From Saprospiraceae bacterium (GTDB lineage Bacteria > Bacteroidota > Bacteroidia > Chitinophagales > Saprospiraceae), in the NCBI GenBank assembly GCA_016717145.1, contig JADKGD010000002.1, forward strand, positions 310,001 to 374,000: DNA of 64,000 bases, given 5' to 3'. Shown in pieces: positions 20,231 to 29,790 of the stretch. The stretch's first letter is position 1. Every line of letters begins with the position of its first letter. The notes under the pieces were generated by a model. That model made no database searches. It was not told where the DNA came from and saw only the letters and a list, made by a program, of their open reading frames with translations. A program made the translations under genes and the position numbers.

Positions 20231-21301
20231 ATGACGTATTCAAAGAAAGTTACAAATTGGTTATTCATAGGTATTGTTATGCTTTTTTTCCAAATAATTA
20301 TAGGCGGGATTACTCGCTTGACTGAATCTGGTTTGTCTATTACCAAGTGGGAGATCATAACGGGAACAGTGCCACCCTTTTCTGAAAAAGATTGGATTGA
20401 AGAATTTGATCTGTATAAAACTACACCACAATATTTGGAGGTTAACCAAGGAATGGATATTAAAGATTTTAAATTTATATATTTTTGGGAATACATTCAC
20501 AGATTTTGGGCACGGATAATGGGGTTAACATTTTTATTTCCATTTATCTGGTTTGTATGGAAAGGTTATTTGGATAAAGAGCTTTTAAAACGATTGGGTA
20601 TTGTTGTTTTTTTGGCTATTTTGGCGGCTACTTTTGGTTGGATTATGGTGGCAAGTGGATTAGTTCAGAGACCATGGGTAAATGCTTATAAATTATCTGT
20701 TCATTTATGTATTGCGCTAGCTGTATATAGTACTTTACTGAATACGTTTTTGTATGCCAAAGGAACCGTGGTTTATTCGGGTATTGTAAGGCATAGATCT
20801 AATGTACTACTTGTTTTATTTGTATCAATATTAGTTTGGCAGATCTTTTTGGGTGGAGTCATGTCAGGAATGAAAGCAGCTGTGGTTTTTCCATCCTGGC
20901 CGGATATGAATGGGGAATACCTTCCTTCAATTCTGCTTAAATATAGTGAATGGAATATTAATAATTTTAATCATTATGACACAAACATTTTTATGCCGGC
21001 CCTTATTCATTTTTTACATCGGGGTACCGCTTATATTCTATTTTTTATAGGGATTCTGTTGGGAATCAGCTTATATAAGGAATCAAGTTATAACGCGTTT
21101 AATGGCAATAGTATAATTTTAAATAGAACCGGAATACTACTTATTTCAGTTTTAGTTTTACAGATGCTTCTTGGAATTATTACAGTTATGAGTAGTATTG
21201 GGACTGTACCTGTGTTGTGGGGTGTTTTACATCAAGGTGTTGCCATCTTACTTTTAAGTATTGTTGTTTATACTATTTTTATACTCAGGAATAATAAATA
21301 A
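20231..21301 (+). CDS. ctaA: heme A synthase (COX15/CtaA family)
   Basis: 356 residues with about eight membrane helices. It oxidises the C8 methyl of heme O to a formyl group, giving heme A for cytochrome c oxidase. Conserved elements are GGITRLTESGLSITKWEIIT, EYIHRFWARIMG, the histidine in YKLSVHLCIAL, IHFLHRGTAYILF and LHQGVAILL, which supply the four heme-ligand histidines of the two half-repeats. The length agrees with the alpha-proteobacterial/eukaryotic COX15 type. Oxidase genes are not nearby. Confidence 0.93.
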   Translation: MTYSKKVTNWLFIGIVMLFFQIIIGGITRLTESGLSITKWEIITGTVPPFSEKDWIEEFDLYKTTPQYLEVNQGMDIKDFKFIYFWEYIHRFWARIMGLTFLFPFIWFVWKGYLDKELLKRLGIVVFLAILAATFGWIMVASGLVQRPWVNAYKLSVHLCIALAVYSTLLNTFLYAKGTVVYSGIVRHRSNVLLVLFVSILVWQIFLGGVMSGMKAAVVFPSWPDMNGEYLPSILLKYSEWNINNFNHYDTNIFMPALIHFLHRGTAYILFFIGILLGISLYKESSYNAFNGNSIILNRTGILLISVLVLQMLLGIITVMSSIGTVPVLWGVLHQGVAILLLSIVVYTIFILRNNK

Positions 21302-21354
21302 AAAAATAACATTATATTGCCACAAAATTGGAAATACAGCATAGCTGAAAATGA

Positions 21355-22164
21355 ATGAATAAACTCAATGTCAAACAAGACGGGAATTATAAATACATTG
21401 AAACTGGCGGTGATGGTGTTCCATTAATTCTTTTTCATGGTTTGCTGGGAGCACTTAGCAATTTTGAGGGGATAATTGAGCATTTTAGAACAACTCACAA
21501 TGTTGTTGTGCCAATACTTCCACTTTTTGATATTTCATTCAGAACGTTGTCTGTTATGAAATTGGTAGAGTATGTGGAAAGTTTTATAGATTTTAAAGGA
21601 TATAACAAAGTACATGTTCTTGGCAATTCTTTGGGGGGACACATTGCACAGTTGTATACCTTAAAGCATCCTTCTAAAGTTATCAGTATGACCCTGACAG
21701 GAAGTAGTGGCTTATTTGAGAGTGCAATGGGTAATACTTTTCCGAAAAGGGGAAACTATGAATATATGAAGAAGAAGGCTGAGGGCGTTTTTTATGATCC
21801 GGCGATAGCGACAAAGGAGTTGGTTGACGATGTTTATAAAACAGTAAATGATTTAAAAAAAGCGATGTGTGTTGTTGCTATAGCCAAATCAGCGGTTAGA
21901 CATAATTTAGAAGATCGCCTGCACGATATACTTGTACCTACTTTGCTTATCTGGGGTGTACAGGATACCGTAACTCCATTATGGGTAGGAGAGAAATTTA
22001 AAGAGCTTATACCTAATGCCGAATTGGTAAAGATTGACCATTGTGGTCACGCCCCTATGATGGAGCGTCCGGAGTTATTTAATATTGCGTTGGAAAACTT
22101 CATTAAACGGGTTGAAAATAAAACCTTTCACTCTGACAGGTTGGACACTTATGTATTAGCTTAA
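21355..22164 (+). CDS. alpha/beta-fold hydrolase
   Basis: 269 residues. The oxyanion region LFHGLLGALSNFEG, the nucleophile elbow LGNSLGGHIAQLY (Ser about 90), the acid in IWGVQDTVTPLW and the catalytic His in IDHCGHAPMMERPELF complete the triad. Related to hydrolases and C-C bond lyases of the MhpC/BphD type. The start at 21355 is chosen because the overlapping ATG at 21351 meets a stop at once. Substrate unknown. Confidence 0.88.
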   Translation: MNKLNVKQDGNYKYIETGGDGVPLILFHGLLGALSNFEGIIEHFRTTHNVVVPILPLFDISFRTLSVMKLVEYVESFIDFKGYNKVHVLGNSLGGHIAQLYTLKHPSKVISMTLTGSSGLFESAMGNTFPKRGNYEYMKKKAEGVFYDPAIATKELVDDVYKTVNDLKKAMCVVAIAKSAVRHNLEDRLHDILVPTLLIWGVQDTVTPLWVGEKFKELIPNAELVKIDHCGHAPMMERPELFNIALENFIKRVENKTFHSDRLDTYVLA

Positions 22165-22181
22165 AGTGTAATTTAATTAAT

Positions 22182-23537
22182 TTATGGTTTTATTATTTTT
22201 TTACCTGACCCTTTCTTTTGCATTGGGTTGACCTGAGAAGATTGAGTTTTGCGCTTGAATATTTCAAACTTACTGGAATCTGTTTTTCTAGGAAAAAAAT
22301 TATTTTTTGTATCAATATCAGCTGTTTCGAGATACGGGTCCAAAACAATTTGGCTTATTATTTTATCTGTTATATGAATTCTGGATATTTTGGTTTCACT
22401 CTCTTTCCGCCATATTTCTGCCGGAATTCTGATAATTTCTGCGGTTCCATCATCATATTTGATTTCATAGATTATGGGCATTATAAGACCTCCTATCTTT
22501 TCTATTTCTATTTCATAAAAGTTTTTGTCTGAATTTATCATTTGAATTTCAGCGTCAGTTAATTCTGCAACAGACCTTTGATAATCGTCGGTTTCTGTTT
22601 CAAGGTCTATAAATTTGTTATAATTTGAATAAAAATCATTTAGGGAAGTGTCTTTTTCATTATATGTTTGTTTTATATCGGTTGCGTTTCTTATTGTGCT
22701 AATGGTTTTTGGTTTAAGCAAATTTTCATTTTTGTTGTTTTCATTTTTCTTTTTTGGATCCTTTGGTATAACGGTTTTCATTTTTACATTAGAAATGGCC
22801 AGGTCAACGTGCTCGTTTGTGAAGAACCAACCTCTCCAGAACCAGTCTAAATCTACACCAGATGCGTCTTCCATTGTTCGGAAAAAATCTGCGGGATAAG
22901 GCTGTTTGAAGGCCCATCTTCTGGCATATTCCTTAAACGCAAAATCAAATAGTTCTCGGCCCATTATAGTTTCTCTTAGGATATTTAAGGCTGTAGCAGG
23001 CTTGGAATATGCGTTATTACCAAGCTGATATGCTGACTCGGGATTGATCATGATTGGGGACATTTTATTTTTATCACCAGACATGTAATCTACTATTTTT
23101 TGTGCTTCTCCCCTTCCTGAAGGATAGTTGCGCTCAAATTCCTGTTCTGTAAGATACTGTACGAATGTTGTTAAACCTTCATCCATCCATGCCCATTGAC
23201 GTTCATCTGAGTTAATACCCCCCCCCCCCCCCCCAAACCCCCCCCCCCCCCCGGAAAAAAACAAAAAAAAAAACGCCCGCCCCCCCCCAAAAAAAGCCCC
23301 CCCCCCCCAACCCCCACCCCAACCCCCACCCCCAACCCCCCCCCCAAAAAAAAAAACCCCCCCCCCCCCCCCGAGAGCTTGTTGTTGATAGTATTCGTGT
23401 CCAGGAGCACCAGTTGCTGTTCTATAGTTATCTGGTGTTGGCAATAGGTCATACATCTGGTTGAATGAATTCACCTTTGAGTTGTTCTGCGCCAGTATAG
23501 AAAGTGGCAGAAAGATTAAAGATAATATCTTATGCAT
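22182..23537 (-). CDS. M1-family metallopeptidase with its central part replaced by a poly-G artefact
   Basis: The N-terminus (signal peptide, then NSFNQMYDLLPTPDNYRTAT and GAPGHEYYQQQA) and the C-terminal part (NSDERQWAWMDEGLTTFVQY onward) both match Bacteroidota M1 peptidases. The Glu in WMDEGL is the third zinc ligand. Between them lies a 155-base homopolymer tract read as poly-Gly. The segment that should carry the aminopeptidase domain, the GAMEN-like loop and HExxH (several hundred residues) is absent. The frame happens to stay open across the tract. I regard the flanks as a real gene and the middle as a misassembled gap. As written, the protein could not be active. Confidence 0.7.
   Translation of the reverse strand: MHKILSLIFLPLSILAQNNSKVNSFNQMYDLLPTPDNYRTATGAPGHEYYQQQALGGGGGVFFFGGGVGGGGWGGGWGGGAFFGGGRAFFFLFFSGGGGGFGGGGGGINSDERQWAWMDEGLTTFVQYLTEQEFERNYPSGRGEAQKIVDYMSGDKNKMSPIMINPESAYQLGNNAYSKPATALNILRETIMGRELFDFAFKEYARRWAFKQPYPADFFRTMEDASGVDLDWFWRGWFFTNEHVDLAISNVKMKTVIPKDPKKKNENNKNENLLKPKTISTIRNATDIKQTYNEKDTSLNDFYSNYNKFIDLETETDDYQRSVAELTDAEIQMINSDKNFYEIEIEKIGGLIMPIIYEIKYDDGTAEIIRIPAEIWRKESETKISRIHITDKIISQIVLDPYLETADIDTKNNFFPRKTDSSKFEIFKRKTQSSQVNPMQKKGSGKKIIKP
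23218..23372. repeat. poly-C/poly-A low-complexity tract, probable sequencing artefact
   Basis: 155 bases made almost only of runs of C (poly-G on the other strand) broken by short A runs. Its composition is unlike anything else in this AT-rich window. It begins abruptly inside two conserved peptidase segments that should be separated by several hundred residues. Poly-G is a known two-colour sequencing artefact. Confidence 0.8.
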
Positions 23538-23630
23538 TTGCTTTTTAAATTACTAAGCAGGTTCTTTTACATTATAAATACACGAAGTGTTATTTATGTT
23601 TAATGCAGCAGTCTGTTTAAAGTGAAACAA

Positions 23631-23662
23631 AAAAAGGCCAGCGATTGCTCACTGACCTTTTT
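23631..23662. terminator. bidirectional hairpin terminator
   Basis: AAAAAGGCCAG (23631-23641) pairs with CTGACCTTTTT (23652-23662) around a 10-base loop with one mismatch. It has an A-tract on one side and a T-tract on the other. It follows the DoxX-like gene on the minus strand and precedes the peptidase gene. Confidence 0.6.
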
Positions 23663-23694
23663 GCTAATTTATTTATCGAGGCAAAGATAATATT

Positions 23695-24048
23695 TTATTT
23701 TATATATGTAGAATCTTTTGCAATACTTGTGTACATAAATGCACCTCCGGCCAAGGAGATGTTTTTAAGTATATTAATAAGCTCAAGATCATTGTTAGCT
23801 ATGTTTTGGGCATGAGGAATAATAAATAAAAGTAACAACAACCCAAGAAGTGTTGCTGCCAGTTTATCATATTTTTCGATAAAAATGCTGACAGCCGCTG
23901 CTATTAAAGCGATGCCTGTAATATAAACTACTATATTTCCCCCGGGAGTTTTTGAGCCCATGATATCTGCTGATATAAAGTGCATCACACCAAAAACAGC
24001 CATAGGTGCAGCGAAAAGATATTTGCCAAGGCCGAGAAATTTGTTCAT
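23695..24048 (-). CDS. DoxX-like small membrane protein
   Basis: 117 residues with four hydrophobic helices and the pattern KYLFAAPMAVFGVMHFISAD, which resembles the DoxX/DUF417-like family. Function of such proteins is poorly defined. A hairpin terminator follows at 23631-23662. Assignment rests on topology and general resemblance only. Confidence 0.6.
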   Translation of the reverse strand: MNKFLGLGKYLFAAPMAVFGVMHFISADIMGSKTPGGNIVVYITGIALIAAAVSIFIEKYDKLAATLLGLLLLLFIIPHAQNIANNDLELINILKNISLAGGAFMYTSIAKDSTYIK

Positions 24049-24128
24049 TTGTTTTATTTTGTTTTTATGAAATGTAAATATATGTTTTTAATTATATTGT
24101 TCAAAAAATGACAGGATAAAAGGTTAAA

Positions 24129-24144
24129 TGTTCCACGTGAAACA
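24129..24144. promoter_or_regulatory. parS site 1 (ParB binding)
   Basis: TGTTCCACGTGAAACA, a near-perfect palindrome and an exact match to the parS consensus TGTTNCACGTGAAACA. It sits in the short gap between the uvrA stop and the DoxX-like gene, within a direct repeat of about 30 bases. Confidence 0.85.
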
Positions 24145-24165
24145 GATGACAGAAAAAAGGTTAAA

Positions 24166-24181
24166 TGTTCCACGTGAAACA
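24166..24181. promoter_or_regulatory. parS site 2 (ParB binding)
   Basis: A second identical TGTTCCACGTGAAACA, 37 bases from the first. Both copies are preceded by AAAAGGTTAAA and followed by G, so the repeat unit is larger than the palindrome. parS sites mark the origin-proximal chromosome in most bacteria. Confidence 0.85.
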
Positions 24182-24194
24182 GAGGGCCGGATAT

Positions 24195-27029
24195 TTATAT
24201 AAATTGAGCAGTAAAAGATTCTTTTACTTTCTTTAGTCCTTCCGGCAAACCCTCGTATACCAAATAGCCTCCGGTTTTTCCGCCGGTAGGACCCAAGTCA
24301 ATAATCCAGTCGGCCGCTCTTATTACGTCCATATTATGCTCCACAATCAAAACTGTATGCCCATTCTCTACAAGGGCGTTGAAAGCGTCCATTAATTTGT
24401 TTATATCGTGGAAATGCAATCCAGTAGTTGGCTCATCAAAAATAAAAAAAATGTGTTTTGACGTAAATTCTTTCGTGAGGAAGCTGGCAAGCTTTACTCT
24501 TTGAGCCTCGCCCCCAGACAAAGTGCTTGATGCCTGGCCTAGTTTTATGTAACCAAGGCCAACATCAAAAAGTGGTTGTAATCTTGCCAGAATGTTCTTT
24601 TTAGCTTTAAAAAAATGAAGTGATTCCTCAACGGTCATATCAAGTACGTCATAAATATTTTTATCTTGAAAGCTTACTTCCAGCACTTCTTTTTTGAAAC
24701 GCTTTCCATTACATTCTTCACAAAGCAAAGTTACATCTGCCAAAAATTGCATCTCAACGGTTAGATATCCTTCACCCTTACAAGTCTCGCACCTACCACC
24801 TTCCACATTAAAGGAAAAATGTTTGGGTTCATAACCTTTTATTTTGGAGAGTTGTTGGTCGGAATATAACTTTCGAATATCGTCATATGCTTTTACATAT
24901 GTGACTGGATTTGATCGGGAGGATTTTCCAATTGGGCTTTGGCTTACCATTTCGACCATTGTAAAGTTGTGTGTGTCACCGGAAATTTTTTCATGTTTAC
25001 CGGGAGACATAGCTACAGGATCATTTATTTTTAGTTTTAATGCAGGATAAAGAATGTGTTTAACCAGGCTGGTTTTACCGGATCCGGAGACCCCTGTAAC
25101 TACAGTCATTGCCTGTAAAGGTATACTAACATCGATATTTTTCAAATTATGTTGTCGGGCGCCGGTTATCTTTATTTTATGATGGATTTTTCTTTTTTGT
25201 TCAGGATATTTAATACTTCGAAGTCCGGTTAAATAGTCGGAGGTTAAACTGCCGGGTATCCCACGTAGAAAGGAAGGATATGAGCCGGCAAAAACAAGTT
25301 CGCCCCCATGTATACCTGCTTCCGGCCCGATGTCAATAATATAATCAGCATTCCTTATGACAGCCTCTTCATGTTCAATAACAACCACGGTGTTTCCCAG
25401 ATCTCTAAGTCGTTTAAGTACAGTAACAAGTTTTTCAGTATCTTTAGGATGTAATCCCACGCTGGGTTCGTCCAGAATATAAAGTGAGTTTGTAAGATTG
25501 CTTCCCAGTGTCCGGGTAAGATTTATTCTTTGTGTTTCTCCGCCACTTAGCGTAGCTGACAGACGATCTAAGGATAAATAGCCCAAACCTATTTCAATCA
25601 TTGTGCTAAGTCTGTTTTTAACCTCGGTCAGAATTCTATCCGCAATTTTTTGATCGTGAGCTGACAATTCCAGAGCATTAAAAAAAAGCATCAATTCATC
25701 TAATGGGATAGGTAGAAGTTTCGTGATATCTTTACCAGCTATTTTTACATAAGTAGATTCCGGCCGTAATCGACTTCCTTTGCAGACATTACAGATTGTT
25801 TTACCCCGGTATCTGGAAAGCATTACTCTGTTCTGAATTTTATATGAACCCTCTTCAAGCTCTTGGAAGAAGGCATCTATTCCTTCAAAATAACGGTTAC
25901 CCTTCCAAAGCAAATCTTTTTGCTCATCTGTAAGATCTTTATAGGGCTTGTGTATTGGAAAGTCAAATTGATTGGCATTGGCTATCAGTTGTGACCACCA
26001 AACTTTTCCCTTCTCCCCTCGCCAGCAAGCGATGGCTTCCTGATATATGGATAACGAATCATCTGGAAATACCTTTTCTACATCAATTCCTAGCATTTTG
26101 CCATAGCCCTCACATTTTGGGCATGCGCCATAAGGATTATTGTAATTAAACAATTGATGTCCAGGCTCCAGAAATGTTAGGCCATCGAGTTCAAAACGAT
26201 TGTTAAAATATTTTTCTTCACCTTCAGAAGGAGAAAGAATACATTCGCCCTCTGATTCTGAAAAAGCTACCAGGACGGAGTCTGCTACCCGTTTACGATT
26301 GTCCTCGTTTTCGTTGGTCACAAACCGATCTATAAGTATTTTAATTCCTTTAGGCGCACTTAAAACAGATGTTGACTTATCAATACTTTCAGATTCGATC
26401 AGCTCTTCGATCGTTAACATGGAGTCATTAAACATCACACGACTATAGCCCTTTTGCATTAATAAATTGAGCTCCTGGCCCAATGACCTGTCATGACGTC
26501 TTTGAAGTGGAATAAATAATTGCGTTTTAACACCTTCTCCCTGACTGAATATGAAATTTACAACATCACTTACAGTGTGCTTTTTTACCAGTTCTCCCGA
26601 GACAGGAGATATTGTTTTACCGATACGCGCATACAACAACCGTAAATAATCATAGATCTCTGTCAATGAACCAACGGTAGACCTTGCATTAGAAGAACTG
26701 ACTTTTTGTTCTATTGCGATGGCAGGACAAATGCCCTTTATATAATCTACTTCCGGTTTTTTCATCCTGTCGAGAAACTGCCGGGCATAGGATGATAAAC
26801 TTTCTACATATCTTCTCTGTCCCTCTGCATACAAAGTGTCGATGATTAATGATGATTTTCCGGAACCGGAAACGCCGGTAACTACAATTAATTTGTTTTT
26901 AGGTATAAAAAGCTCAATATCCTTCAGATTATTCGATCTGGCTCCTTTGATATGGATAAAATTTCGCAATTCAGCTCTTGATTCTGCTTCTGTGATAATA
27001 TCCGGGCGAGACTGCAACAAGTTGTCCAT
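24195..27029 (-). CDS. uvrA: excinuclease ABC subunit A
   Basis: 944 residues, full length. UvrA recognises DNA lesions in nucleotide excision repair and loads UvrB. Two ABC ATPase modules are visible: Walker A GVSGSGKSS near residue 55 and GVSGSGKTS near 645, and signatures LSGGETQRINL and LSGGEAQRVKLA. Zinc-finger cysteine pairs are seen in YGACPKCEGYG, CNVCKGSRL, and CETCKGEGY with CEECNGKRF. The gene is isolated, with the parS pair immediately downstream. Confidence 0.97.
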   Translation of the reverse strand: MDNLLQSRPDIITEAESRAELRNFIHIKGARSNNLKDIELFIPKNKLIVVTGVSGSGKSSLIIDTLYAEGQRRYVESLSSYARQFLDRMKKPEVDYIKGICPAIAIEQKVSSSNARSTVGSLTEIYDYLRLLYARIGKTISPVSGELVKKHTVSDVVNFIFSQGEGVKTQLFIPLQRRHDRSLGQELNLLMQKGYSRVMFNDSMLTIEELIESESIDKSTSVLSAPKGIKILIDRFVTNENEDNRKRVADSVLVAFSESEGECILSPSEGEEKYFNNRFELDGLTFLEPGHQLFNYNNPYGACPKCEGYGKMLGIDVEKVFPDDSLSIYQEAIACWRGEKGKVWWSQLIANANQFDFPIHKPYKDLTDEQKDLLWKGNRYFEGIDAFFQELEEGSYKIQNRVMLSRYRGKTICNVCKGSRLRPESTYVKIAGKDITKLLPIPLDELMLFFNALELSAHDQKIADRILTEVKNRLSTMIEIGLGYLSLDRLSATLSGGETQRINLTRTLGSNLTNSLYILDEPSVGLHPKDTEKLVTVLKRLRDLGNTVVVIEHEEAVIRNADYIIDIGPEAGIHGGELVFAGSYPSFLRGIPGSLTSDYLTGLRSIKYPEQKRKIHHKIKITGARQHNLKNIDVSIPLQAMTVVTGVSGSGKTSLVKHILYPALKLKINDPVAMSPGKHEKISGDTHNFTMVEMVSQSPIGKSSRSNPVTYVKAYDDIRKLYSDQQLSKIKGYEPKHFSFNVEGGRCETCKGEGYLTVEMQFLADVTLLCEECNGKRFKKEVLEVSFQDKNIYDVLDMTVEESLHFFKAKKNILARLQPLFDVGLGYIKLGQASSTLSGGEAQRVKLASFLTKEFTSKHIFFIFDEPTTGLHFHDINKLMDAFNALVENGHTVLIVEHNMDVIRAADWIIDLGPTGGKTGGYLVYEGLPEGLKKVKESFTAQFI

Positions 27030-27348
27030 TGTTAAAATACTTCTACTAATTTGATAAATGCTTTTATGAAAACACGATATTCAATTGATTTTGACATTAT
27101 CGGGATTTTGATCACACAATAACCTTACAAGATATTATAGATTATACAATTATAATAACTGTGACAGCAGAAAGTTGTAAAATGTCAATATTATAAGTGA
27201 TTCGAATTAGTGAATTATACTAAATATAACAGTTTTTTTGCGAGGTTTTACCAATCCCGGCTCGGCTTGTCCCGTAGCTCCCGGTTCGTTTAGATCCATT
27301 TTTGAGTAATTGTAAACGCTATTTTCAACGGGAAATACAGATAAAAAT
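27030..27348. other. divergent intergenic region between uvrA and mnmE
   Basis: About 320 bases before the mnmE promoter element. No RNA or coding sequence recognised. A short GC-richer patch (27250-27290) has no partner I could match. Confidence 0.3.
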
Positions 27349-27356
27349 TATTTTTG
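27349..27356 (+). promoter_or_regulatory. Bacteroidota -7 promoter element for mnmE
   Basis: TATTTTTG matches TAnnTTTG, 81 bases before the mnmE ATG. Confidence 0.4.
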
Positions 27357-27437
27357 TATCATCCAAAAGGCGACATAATGTGAACGTTGATGTTTAGCGC
27401 TATTTAAAATTCTTCATTTTTACCGTATCTTCGACCC

Positions 27438-28820
27438 ATGAATCATCTTGTAGAAACCATCATAGCACCTGCTACGCCTCAAGGGCATAGTGCTATTGCT
27501 GTCATCAGGCTTTCCGGCCCGGATGCCATTGATATAACGGATAAAATATTTAAGGGTAAAAAGTTGGCAAACGCTGATTCACATACCATTCATTATGGAT
27601 GGATTGTAGATGGAGATAAGGAAATAGACGAGGTTATGGTTTCTGTTTTTAAAGCGCCAAAAACCTTTACAACAGAGGATTGTACCGAGATATCCTGTCA
27701 TGGCTCACCTCGGATTGTTCAGGCTATATTATCTTTAGCCATTGTAAATGGAGCGAGAACGGCCGATCACGGCGAATTTACACTCAGAGCTTTTTTAAAC
27801 GGGCGTATTGATTTGTCACAAGCAGAAGCGGTCTCGGACTTAATACAGGCCACTTCTTCAAAAGCATCAGAAATAGCTTTAAATCAGTTGAAAGGAAAGT
27901 TTTCTTCCTCACTTAAGCAGTTGCGACAGGAGTTAATTGATTTTGCCGCCTTGATCGAACTGGAGCTGGATTTTTCAGAAGAGGACGTAGAATTTGCCAA
28001 CAGAAGTCGTTTAAGGGATTTGATCCACAAAATCATTGCAGTCATCGATCCGCTTTTGGATTCATTTCGCTGGGGAAACAGTATTAAACAAGGCATTCCT
28101 ATCGCTATAATCGGGGCTCCAAATGCAGGAAAATCCACCTTGCTTAATACCATACTAAACGAAGAAAAAGCGCTGGTAAGTGATATTGCGGGCACTACAA
28201 GGGATTTTATAGAAGATACACTTATCATTGATGGCATAGTTTTTAGGTTTATTGACACGGCGGGTATAAGAGAAACTTCTGATGCGCTGGAAAGTCTGGG
28301 TATAGAAAGGTCGCTACAAAAACTTCGGGAAGCGGAGATTGTTTTCTACATAAGTGATGTGCATCGGCCCGTTTCTGATACCATTGATGATTTCAAAGAA
28401 CTAAATCTAACCTCTTCACAAACAGGCTTTGTCTTACTTAATAAAGCAGATACCATTTCGCCCGAGATTGCAGCGCATAAAGTGAGTGAAATAACAAAAA
28501 TAACCAGACAAAAACCTTTTCTCATAACAGCAAAAGACAGGTCGTCGCTCCAGAACGTTTTTTCACAATTAAATGATTATGTAAATAACAGCAATCAATC
28601 AGAAGGCACGATCATCAGCAACAGCCGCCATTATGAGGCCCTTCAAAATACTAAAATGAGTCTGCAGCGTGTTTTGTCCGGAATGGATACAAATGTATCT
28701 TCAGATTTTTTAGCCATGGATATAAGGGAGGCATTGTTTCACCTCGGGACCATCACGGGCCAGGTCACCACCGATGACCTATTAGAGAGTATTTTTAGTA
28801 AGTTTTGTATCGGGAAGTGA
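27438..28820 (+). CDS. mnmE: tRNA modification GTPase MnmE (TrmE)
   Basis: 460 residues. With MnmG it installs the 5-carboxymethylaminomethyl group on U34 of certain tRNAs. The N-terminal folate-binding domain (IIAPATPQGHSAIAVIRLSG), the central helical domain, the inserted G domain (G1 GAPNAGKST near 225, G3 DTAGI, G4 NKAD) and the essential C-terminal FCIGK (456-460) are all present. mnmE often lies near the origin in bacteria, which fits the oriC/parS evidence to its left. Confidence 0.97.
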   Translation: MNHLVETIIAPATPQGHSAIAVIRLSGPDAIDITDKIFKGKKLANADSHTIHYGWIVDGDKEIDEVMVSVFKAPKTFTTEDCTEISCHGSPRIVQAILSLAIVNGARTADHGEFTLRAFLNGRIDLSQAEAVSDLIQATSSKASEIALNQLKGKFSSSLKQLRQELIDFAALIELELDFSEEDVEFANRSRLRDLIHKIIAVIDPLLDSFRWGNSIKQGIPIAIIGAPNAGKSTLLNTILNEEKALVSDIAGTTRDFIEDTLIIDGIVFRFIDTAGIRETSDALESLGIERSLQKLREAEIVFYISDVHRPVSDTIDDFKELNLTSSQTGFVLLNKADTISPEIAAHKVSEITKITRQKPFLITAKDRSSLQNVFSQLNDYVNNSNQSEGTIISNSRHYEALQNTKMSLQRVLSGMDTNVSSDFLAMDIREALFHLGTITGQVTTDDLLESIFSKFCIGK

Positions 28821-28962
28821 TTTAAAATACAACACAAAATATTGAATTACAACAGATTGTATTCCTTTTACTTAAATGTTGGTCAATAGCTTTTGTTAGT
28901 GTAATATTTGTTACGCATGATTTTCAAGAGAATAACGATCTTTGCGGTCTAATAAATAAAAA

Positions 28963-29754
28963 ATGGAATATTTTGGATATTTTGCCTCCATTCTGATAGG
29001 CGTTGCTTTGGGCTTGATCGGCGGTGGAGGAAGTATTCTTACCGTGCCGGTTTTAGTATATTTATTTGGGGTTGAACCAGTTATTGCAACGGCATATTCC
29101 TTATTTATTGTCGGATTTACCAGCGCGGTAGGTTCGGTAGATTATTTGCATAAAGGTTTGGTAAATATTAAAACAGCCATTGTTTTTGGCATACCGTCAA
29201 TTATTGCCGTATTTATGACCCGAGCCTATATTGTGCCTGCAATCCCATCGTACATTTTTTCATTTTCCGGTTTTATAGTAACAAAAAGCATTTTATTAAT
29301 GGTGCTATTTGCCATACTAATGATTGCTGCTTCTTTTAGTATGATAAAGAAAGATAAGTCTGATATTATCAGAAACGAGGCGGTAAAATTTAATTATCCT
29401 TTAATATTAATTGAAGGTGCAATAGTCGGTTCGTTAACAGGATTGGTAGGTGCCGGAGGAGGTTTTTTAATCATTCCGGCGTTGGTAGTTTTAAGTAAAC
29501 TTCCTATGAAGGAGGCGATTGGAACTTCACTTGTAATCATAGCGACCAAATCTTTAATTGGTTTCATAGGGGAAAGTAATGAAACAATCATTGATTGGCG
29601 TTTTTTATCATTAATATCGGCGTTTGCAACTGTTGGGATTTTTATCGGCATGGCAATATCAAAAAAGATAGATGGTGCGAAACTAAAACCAGCCTTCGGG
29701 TGGTTTGTAATGGTAATGGGTGTTTATATCATAATTAAGGAATTATTTTTTTAG
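28963..29754 (+). CDS. sulfite exporter TauE/SafE-family permease
   Basis: 263 residues, about eight membrane helices in two half-repeats. Each half begins with the glycine-rich motif of the family: LGLIGGGGSILTVPVLVY and TGLVGAGGGFLIIPALVV. Members export sulfite, sulfoacetate or other organic anions. A sulfur-metabolism cluster starts about 1.3 kb downstream, which makes a sulfur anion plausible, but the chaperone genes lie between. Confidence 0.9.
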   Translation: MEYFGYFASILIGVALGLIGGGGSILTVPVLVYLFGVEPVIATAYSLFIVGFTSAVGSVDYLHKGLVNIKTAIVFGIPSIIAVFMTRAYIVPAIPSYIFSFSGFIVTKSILLMVLFAILMIAASFSMIKKDKSDIIRNEAVKFNYPLILIEGAIVGSLTGLVGAGGGFLIIPALVVLSKLPMKEAIGTSLVIIATKSLIGFIGESNETIIDWRFLSLISAFATVGIFIGMAISKKIDGAKLKPAFGWFVMVMGVYIIIKELFF

Positions 29755-29790
29755 CCTTACGTTGTTTAGCAAAAATAAATATGACAAAAA

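Noticed and set aside
23171..23452. Glycine-rich short protein frame
   Set aside because: It is a second reading of the poly-C/poly-A tract, which is probably artefactual.
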